The translations under genes were made by a program, and so were the position numbers. The notes below the pieces were generated by a model. That model was given only the letters and a program-made list of their open reading frames with translations, had not been told where the DNA came from and made no database searches. This document shows, piece after piece, positions 59,072 to 64,000 of a stretch of 64,000 bases of DNA. Source of the DNA: an uncultured bacterium (GTDB lineage Bacteria; Bacillota; Clostridia; Lachnospirales; Lachnospiraceae); the NCBI GenBank assembly GCA_905216215.1, contig CAJMSZ010000001.1, forward strand, positions 1-64,000. The letters are read 5' to 3'. The number at the start of each line of letters is the position of its first letter. Positions within the stretch are counted from its first letter, which is position 1.

Positions 59072-59719
59072 CTATTCTTTATGATGTTCCTCATTATATC
59101 TCGCCAGATTATACGACAAACGCATCAGGCTTTCTGATATATGAACATTCTCAACAATAACGTCTTCCGGTAAATTCAAATCCGTGTGCGCAAAATTCAG
59201 AATCGCCTTCACCCCGTGCTTTGCGAGAATTCCTGCAAGCTCTACTGCAGCATTCTTAGGGATGGTAAGCACTCCAATCTCTGCGGGATGTTCCGTCAGG
59301 AAGCTCTCCAAGTCTTCAACAGGCTGTACCAGAATGCCACGGACACTTGTCCCAATCACTTCCGGGTCATTGTCAAACATTCCCGTCAGAACAAATCCCC
59401 TTTTTTCAAAAGCCGCATAATTGGCAAGTGCCTTTCCCAAATTTCCCGAACCTACGATTACCATACTGTGGGCGACATCTATTCCAAGAATCTTTCCAAT
59501 CTCACCATGTAAATATTTTACATTATATCCGTAACCCTGCTGTCCGAATCCGCCAAAATTATTCAAATCCTGACGAATCTGTGACGCGGTCACTTTCATT
59601 CTTTTGCTAAGTTCATTAGACGAAATACGCTCTACCCCATTTTCTAATAATTCCCCAAGATAGCGATAGTAGCGTGGCAGTCTCCTAATGACAGCCTGCG
59701 ATATTTGTCTCTCTCTCAC
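59072..59719 (-). CDS. rex: Redox-sensing transcriptional repressor Rex
   Basis: The protein of about 215 residues has an N-terminal winged helix (AVIRRLPRYYRYLGELL...RISSNELSKRMKVTASQIRQDLNNFG) and a Rossmann NADH site (VIVGSGNLGKALANY). Rex represses fermentation genes until NADH is high relative to NAD+. The consensus promoter's -10 ends only 8 bp before the ATG at 59743, so I prefer the GTG at 59717-59719, preceded by AAGGTGG. An ATG start would need a nearly leaderless mRNA. Confidence 0.93.
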   Translation of the reverse strand: MRERQISQAVIRRLPRYYRYLGELLENGVERISSNELSKRMKVTASQIRQDLNNFGGFGQQGYGYNVKYLHGEIGKILGIDVAHSMVIVGSGNLGKALANYAAFEKRGFVLTGMFDNDPEVIGTSVRGILVQPVEDLESFLTEHPAEIGVLTIPKNAAVELAGILAKHGVKAILNFAHTDLNLPEDVIVENVHISESLMRLSYNLARYNEEHHKE

Positions 59720-59751
59720 TGTGTTATCCACCTTTAAAACCATTTTCCCTT

Positions 59752-59780
59752 ATTATAGTAACTTCAAATAAAAATGTCAA
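59752..59780 (-). promoter_or_regulatory. Consensus promoter of rex
   Basis: On the minus strand, TTGACA (59775-59780) and TATAAT (59752-59757) are 17 bp apart. The transcript start is expected near 59745. Confidence 0.82.
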
Positions 59781-59789
59781 ACTTAATAG

Positions 59790-59817
59790 TTGTTTTTTAC
59801 CCTGTTTTCGATATAAT
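59790..59817 (+). promoter_or_regulatory. Promoter of the ABC-F gene
   Basis: TTGTTT (59790-59795) and TATAAT (59812-59817) are 16 bp apart. AAGGAGGG follows at about 59841 before the original ATG. Confidence 0.6.
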
Positions 59818-59856
59818 TATTAATTGACTGAGACACTCACAAGGAGGGAATAATAC

Positions 59857-61776
59857 ATGATACTTGCATGTCACAATATCAGCAAATCTTTCGGCTAACA
59901 TACTATTGTACATGAGGGTTCTTTTCATATAGAGGAGAACGAAAAGGCAGAATTAGTGTGCATTAACGGGGCAGGAAAATCCACCATCATGAAAATGATC
60001 ATGGGGGAACTTCCATTAGATGGAGGAAACGTCGTTCTTGCAAAAGGGAAAACCATCGGTTATCTCGCCCAGCATCAGGATTTGTCCCACGGAAACTCTA
60101 TTTACGAAGAAGTGAAATCCGCCAAGGCAGATGTCATTGCCTTGGAAACACAAATCCGCCAGATTGAAGAAGAATTAAGCTCTTTGTCCGGCACTGCACT
60201 GGAAGAACGTCTAAATACCTATCACCGGCTGACTGCAGCTTTCGAGCGTGCAGACGGCTATACATACAAAAGTGAAATTGCCGGAGTTCTGAAAGGTCTT
60301 GGATTTGCAGAAGAAGAATTTACCAAATGCGTAGATGACTTATCAGGAGGGCAGAAAACACGGGTTTCTCTGGGTAAGCTTCTGCTCACAAAACCTGACA
60401 TTCTGCTTCTGGATGAGCCTACTAATCATTTGGACATGAGTTCCATTTCCTGGTTGGAAACTTATCTGCTTAACTATTCCGGGGCTGTCCTTATCGTTTC
60501 CCATGACCGCTACTTTCTGAACCGGGTGGTATCAAAGGTCATTGAAATCGAACAGGGGCATATCATGACTTATGTCGGCAATTACACTGCTTATGCGCAG
60601 AAAAAGCGGCAGCTTCGCGATGCAAGATTAAAAGAATATTTAAACCAGCAGCGTGAAATCAAACATCAGGAAGCAGTTATTGAGAAATTAAAATCCTTCA
60701 ACCGGGAGAAATCCATCCGCCGTGCTGAAAGCCGGGAAAAGATGTTGAATAAAATTGTTCCCCTGGAAAAACCTGTTGAACTGAATACGGATATCCATCT
60801 GCATTTGGAACCATCATGCGTGAGTGGAAATGATGTTCTGAAAGTGGAGGGACTTTGCAAATCCTTTCCTCCTCAGATTCTGTTCCAGAATGTGGATTTT
60901 GAAATCAAACGCGGGGAACATGTTGCAATCATCGGAGATAACGGAACTGGAAAGACCACTCTTCTGAAAATTTTAAATCAGGTGCTTCCTGCAGATGGTG
61001 GAACATTTACCCTTGGTACTAACGTAAAAATCGGCTACTATGACCAGGAACACCATGTATTAAATATGGACAAGACTATTTTTGATGAAATTTCTGACGA
61101 TTATCCGGCTCTTACCGGAACCCGAATTCGCAATATCCTCGCAGCTTTCCTTTTCACCGGGGATGATGTATTTAAACTGATTCGTGACTTAAGTGGTGGG
61201 GAACGTGGCCGTGTATCCCTTGCTAAATTAATGCTCTCCGAAGCCAACTTCTTGATTCTGGACGAGCCTACCAACCACTTGGACATCACCTCCAAAGAGA
61301 TTTTGGAAAATGCATTAAATGATTACACTGGAACCGTACTTTATGTCTCCCATGACCGCTATTTCATCAATCAGACTGCAACACGGATTATGGAACTGAC
61401 TAACAACCGTTTCATCAATTACATCGGAAACTATGACTATTATCTGGCGAAAAAAGAAGAACTGACCGCAGCCTACACTGATTCTACTTCTTCCAACACT
61501 GTTCAGGCTGCTGAAGCCACTGCTTCCGAAGCAAAACTGAGCTGGCAGGAACAAAAAGAAGAACAGGCACGCTTAAGGAAACGCCAGAATGAACTGAAAA
61601 AAACCGAAGATAGAATTGCATTTCTGGAAAGCCGGGATGCCGAGCTGAACGAACTCCTTTCCAAAGAAGAAATTTATACCAATTCCGTAAAATGTCAGGA
61701 GCTCGCCACTGAAAAAGCGAAGAATAATGAAGAATTGGAAACTCTTTATGAAAAGTGGGAAGAATTGGCAGAATAA
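59857..61776 (+). pseudogene. ABC-F ATPase gene with an early in-frame stop codon and altered first P-loop
   Basis: ATG at 59857, with AAGGAGGG upstream, opens MILACHNISKSFG, the normal start of ABC-F ribosome-associated ATPases. Codon 14 is TAA (59896-59898). The same frame then continues intact to 61776 (640 codons with stop). The first Walker A reads CINGAGKST instead of GINGAGKST. Both signatures (LSGGQKTRVSLGKLL, LSGGERGRVSLAKLM), both Walker B regions (LLLDEPTNHLD, LILDEPTNHLD) and the second P-loop GDNGTGKTT are intact. A GTG at 59956 could restart, giving 606 residues without the first strands. ABC-F proteins protect ribosomes or give antibiotic resistance. It is likely a recent pseudogene, though a sequencing error or restart is possible. 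Confidence 0.8.
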
Positions 61777-61807
61777 ATATCAAATGAAATAAACTAAAAA
61801 ATATAAT

Positions 61808-61973
61808 AAGCACATTTCTTCTACAAACACGTGGATTTTCTTGATTTACTGCGCCGCTTTTTAACTGACAAAAATCGAAACTCGCCTAAAAGGCTCATAC
61901 AATCGATTTTTGCCAGTGCTATGCTCGTAAATCTACGAAAATCTGCCAATTGTTTGTTCAAAGAAATGTGCTT
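61808..61973. repeat. Long imperfect palindrome, MITE-like or structured RNA element
   Basis: Matching inverted arms are nested over about 165 bp: AAGCACATTTCTT/AAGAAATGTGCTT at the ends, then ACAAACA/TGTTTGT, GATTTTC/GAAAATC, GATTTAC/GTAAATC, ACTG.CAAAAATCGA/TCGATTTTTG.CAGT, and a central GCCT-aaa-AGGC. It encodes no protein and no transposase is nearby. No other gene is visible in the 61777-62075 gap. A terminator role for the ABC-F gene is possible. The symmetric layout also fits a non-autonomous mobile palindrome. Confidence 0.65.
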
Positions 61974-62075
61974 TCCATTTTCTGATTTGATTCCATTTTA
62001 ATTTAAACATGAAAACCTCTGTAGCTTCCAATATTTCAAAAAGTGGCACCGAATTATTTATAGTAAGAAACAGAA

Positions 62076-62474
62076 TTAATATAATTCTGTCTCTGTGACA
62101 CATTCAGATTTGATTTTTCCAATCAGACTTTGAAGTGCATCGATCACTCTCGGGCGAATATCTCCTCCAATCAGAACATACATAATATCATCTCCGACAT
62201 GAAGTTCTCCTTCATTCAGCCAGACTCTGACATAATAAATTCCTTCCATCTTCTTTGTTTCTTCAATTACGGAAGCAACCTTATCTTTGTCATAAGAAAA
62301 CTGCATTCCCGTCACTGTTTTTCCAGTATCTTCACCGTTACGTACTTTTGCCTTCGGTGTCTCTCTGACAATACCGTTATGTGTCAGATACATGCCAATT
62401 TTTCCTGCATCCGGTGCAGCTTTTGCTTCTTTCATCCATTCATCGATAGATGGTATTTTATTTGCACATTCCAT
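62076..62474 (-). CDS. MoaE-like molybdopterin family protein
   Basis: The 132-residue protein has SIDEWMKEAKAAPDAGKIGMYLTHNGIVRETPKAKVRNGED and GDDIMYVLIGGDIRPRVIDALQ. It is the Firmicutes version usually labelled molybdenum cofactor protein MoaE. No other cofactor genes are here, so it may have a different role. Ribosome site AAAGGAGCAGGAAAC. It is 86 bp downstream of icd, and its 3' end faces the palindromic element. Confidence 0.72.
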   Translation of the reverse strand: MECANKIPSIDEWMKEAKAAPDAGKIGMYLTHNGIVRETPKAKVRNGEDTGKTVTGMQFSYDKDKVASVIEETKKMEGIYYVRVWLNEGELHVGDDIMYVLIGGDIRPRVIDALQSLIGKIKSECVTETELY

Positions 62475-62560
62475 GTTTCCTGCTCCTTTGTCTGTTTAAA
62501 ATCTATGTATCTATTTTAACCGCAGACTTATGATAATTCAACCGTAACGCTTTCAGTTGT

Positions 62561-63757
62561 TTAAAGTCTCTTCGCAATTGCTTTGATAAAGTCTTCGCTG
62601 TTTAATACAACTGGGTTTTCCAGTGTTGTAATCAGTGCAAGGTCTTTTGTCATTTCACCGGATTCGATAGTATCTATGGTTGCCTTTTCCAATCTGTCGG
62701 CAAATTCCATCAATTCAGCATTTCCATCCAGTTCTCCACGTTTTCTTAAGGCACCTGTCCATGCGAAAATAGTTGCAACGGAGTTGGTTGATGTTTCTTC
62801 TCCTTTCAGGTGCTTGTAATAATGACGCTGTACTGTTCCATGTGCGGCTTCGTATTCGTAGTATCCTTCTGGAGAAACCAGAACAGAAGTCATCATAGCA
62901 AGAGAGCCAAATGCGGATGAGATCATATCACTCATAACATCTCCATCATAGTTCTTGCATGCCCAGATATAACCGCCTTCTGACTTCATGACACGGGCAA
63001 CTGCGTCATCAATCAGAGTATAGAAATACTCAATTCCTGCTTCTTCGAATTTTTCTTTGTATTCCGCGTCAAAGATATCCTGAAAAACATCCTTGAAGGT
63101 GTGGTCGTATTTCTTGGAAATGGTATCCTTCGTTGCAAACCATAAATCCTGTTTTGTATCAAGTGCATAGTTGAAGCAGCTTCTTGCAAAGCTTTCAATG
63201 GAGCTGCAAACATTATGAATTCCCTGTGCTATACCCGGTCCATCATATTGATGTACCAGTTCTCTTGTCTCTGTTCCATCTGCTGCCGTGTAAACCAGTT
63301 CTACTTTACCCGGTCCCGGAACCTTTATCTCCGTATTTTCATAAACATCTCCATAAGCATGTCTGGCAATGGTAATTGGTTTTTTCCAGTTTTTTACACA
63401 TGGCTCAATTCCTTTTACCGGAATTGGTGCCCGGAAAACAGTTCCGTCTAACATGGTACGAATGGTTCCATTTGGACTTTTCCACATCTTTTTCAGATTA
63501 TATTCTTTTACTCTGGCAGCATTTGGTGTAATAGTCGCACATTTTACCGCTACCTTATATTTTTTCGTTGCATTTGCCGAATCAATTGTTACCTGATCAT
63601 CGGTCTCATTTCTGTATTCCAGTCCCAAATCATAGTATTCTGTCTTTAAATCAATAAAAGGAAGCAATAAATGTTCCTTAATCATCCCCCAAAGGATTCG
63701 GGTCATTTCATCTCCATCCATCTCTACAAGTGGTGTTGTCATTTTAATTTTGGTCAT
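62561..63757 (-). CDS. icd: NADP-dependent isocitrate dehydrogenase
   Basis: The 398 residues fit the homodimeric eukaryote-like IDH subgroup: PLVEMDGDEMTRILW at the start, KSPNGTIRTMLDGTVFRAPI binding isocitrate, and NYDGDVMSDMISSAFGSLAMMTS with metal-binding aspartates. YEAAHGTVQRHYYKHL near the cofactor suggests NADP. It makes 2-oxoglutarate and NADPH for glutamate synthesis. It follows the GntR/FCD gene by 12 bp, so it is probably co-transcribed with it. Confidence 0.95.
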   Translation of the reverse strand: MTKIKMTTPLVEMDGDEMTRILWGMIKEHLLLPFIDLKTEYYDLGLEYRNETDDQVTIDSANATKKYKVAVKCATITPNAARVKEYNLKKMWKSPNGTIRTMLDGTVFRAPIPVKGIEPCVKNWKKPITIARHAYGDVYENTEIKVPGPGKVELVYTAADGTETRELVHQYDGPGIAQGIHNVCSSIESFARSCFNYALDTKQDLWFATKDTISKKYDHTFKDVFQDIFDAEYKEKFEEAGIEYFYTLIDDAVARVMKSEGGYIWACKNYDGDVMSDMISSAFGSLAMMTSVLVSPEGYYEYEAAHGTVQRHYYKHLKGEETSTNSVATIFAWTGALRKRGELDGNAELMEFADRLEKATIDTIESGEMTKDLALITTLENPVVLNSEDFIKAIAKRL

Positions 63758-63769
63758 ATTGTCCTCCTT

Positions 63770-64000
63770 TTACTCCTGACTCATGTGCAGGTGCTTCATT
63801 ACATTTAATATATGTGTGTTGGCAAATTTTTCTGCCTCATCCGCATTGCCTTCTTTTATGGCATTTAAAATCTGTCTGTGTTCCGCAATAGACTGCTTTG
63901 CCCTGGATTTTTCTTTCACGGAATTTCGTCTCGCAAGCTGAACATATTTATGAAAATCTGATAACACATGCTCTAAAATTCGGCTTTCTGATGCTGCGTA
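63770..64000 (-). CDS. GntR family regulator, FCD domain, C-terminal part (runs off the right edge)
   Basis: The frame is open to the window edge (77 codons). The visible end is helical, with SIAEHRQILNAIKEGNADEAEKFANTHILNVMKHL, the metal/ligand-binding end of FadR-type FCD domains (conserved His residues). The N-terminal winged helix lies outside the window. Its position 12 bp before icd suggests it controls icd or carboxylic-acid metabolism. The ligand is unknown. Confidence 0.8.
   Translation of the reverse strand, partial: YAASESRILEHVLSDFHKYVQLARRNSVKEKSRAKQSIAEHRQILNAIKEGNADEAEKFANTHILNVMKHLHMSQE

Noticed and set aside
59857..59898. Thirteen-codon leader peptide controlling the ABC-F gene by attenuation
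   Set aside because: The peptide is the normal ABC-F N-terminus in the same frame as the rest, so a nonsense mutation explains it better than a regulatory peptide.

Overview
The window looks like a chromosomal core segment of an anaerobic, endospore-forming Firmicute, most likely a gut Lachnospiraceae of the Ruminococcus gnavus/Mediterraneibacter-Dorea-Blautia type. This is inferred from the low GC, the sporulation genes (alpha/beta SASP, SleC-like cortex lytic enzyme, Spo0A), biotin-dependent Na+ pump decarboxylases, NfnAB, a split B12 methionine synthase and families such as DUF5717 and DUF6440. I see no rRNA, CRISPR array, prophage or insertion sequence. Nearly every gene is on the minus strand. 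The plus strand holds only tRNA-Thr, a small XRE regulator, a MocR regulator, a broken ybaK and an ABC-F gene with a stop codon near its start.

Layout. 1-2.7 kb: 5' part of a DUF5717 gene, tRNA-Thr(CGT), an SASP gene with a clear sigma-G promoter, and a sleC homologue. 2.8-10.2 kb: recG, fakA-like DAK kinase, asp23, rpmB, cmk, a HI0933-type flavoprotein and an RpiR regulator. 10.3-15.6 kb: a decarboxylase operon with two different carboxyltransferases (MmdA type and OadA type), a biotin carrier and the OadB/OadG membrane subunits. 15.8-17.8 kb: 2-isopropylmalate synthase fused in frame to an AraC-type DNA-binding domain, the most unusual gene here. 17.9-25 kb: Na/phosphate symporter, dacF, scpB, scpA, a phosphoesterase and a second D,D-carboxypeptidase. 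25-28 kb: small accessory genes, including an XRE regulator with two matching operators, a lipoprotein, DUF6440, GNAT, a truncated alcohol dehydrogenase and rpsU. 28-36.8 kb: alaS and a metF / MetH-activation / metH operon, then glgA. 36.9-41 kb: spo0A and a histidine kinase/response regulator pair. 41-43.8 kb: ybaK remnant, a 12alpha-hydroxysteroid-dehydrogenase-like SDR and a divergent MocR regulator. 43.9-59.7 kb: rlmH, dCMP deaminase, HAD phosphatase, nfnAB, a zinc-ribbon/TPR membrane protein, ftsK/spoIIIE, tepA, metY, yebC, a CBS protein, mazF, alr, nnrDE and rex. 59.8-64 kb: the disrupted ABC-F gene, a long palindromic element, a MoaE-like gene, icd and the 3' end of a GntR/FCD regulator.

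How the genes fit together. metF, the reactivation protein and metH form one methionine branch and metY is another entry point. NfnAB, icd and Rex bear on NADPH/NADH/ferredoxin balance. The decarboxylase operon couples decarboxylation, or carboxyl transfer between CoA esters and oxaloacetate/pyruvate, to Na+ export. SASP, SleC, Spo0A, DacF, SpoIIIE/FtsK and ScpAB serve sporulation, germination and chromosome handling. Promoters, terminators and start codons were read by eye. Family names rest on remembered motifs and lengths, not on database searches.
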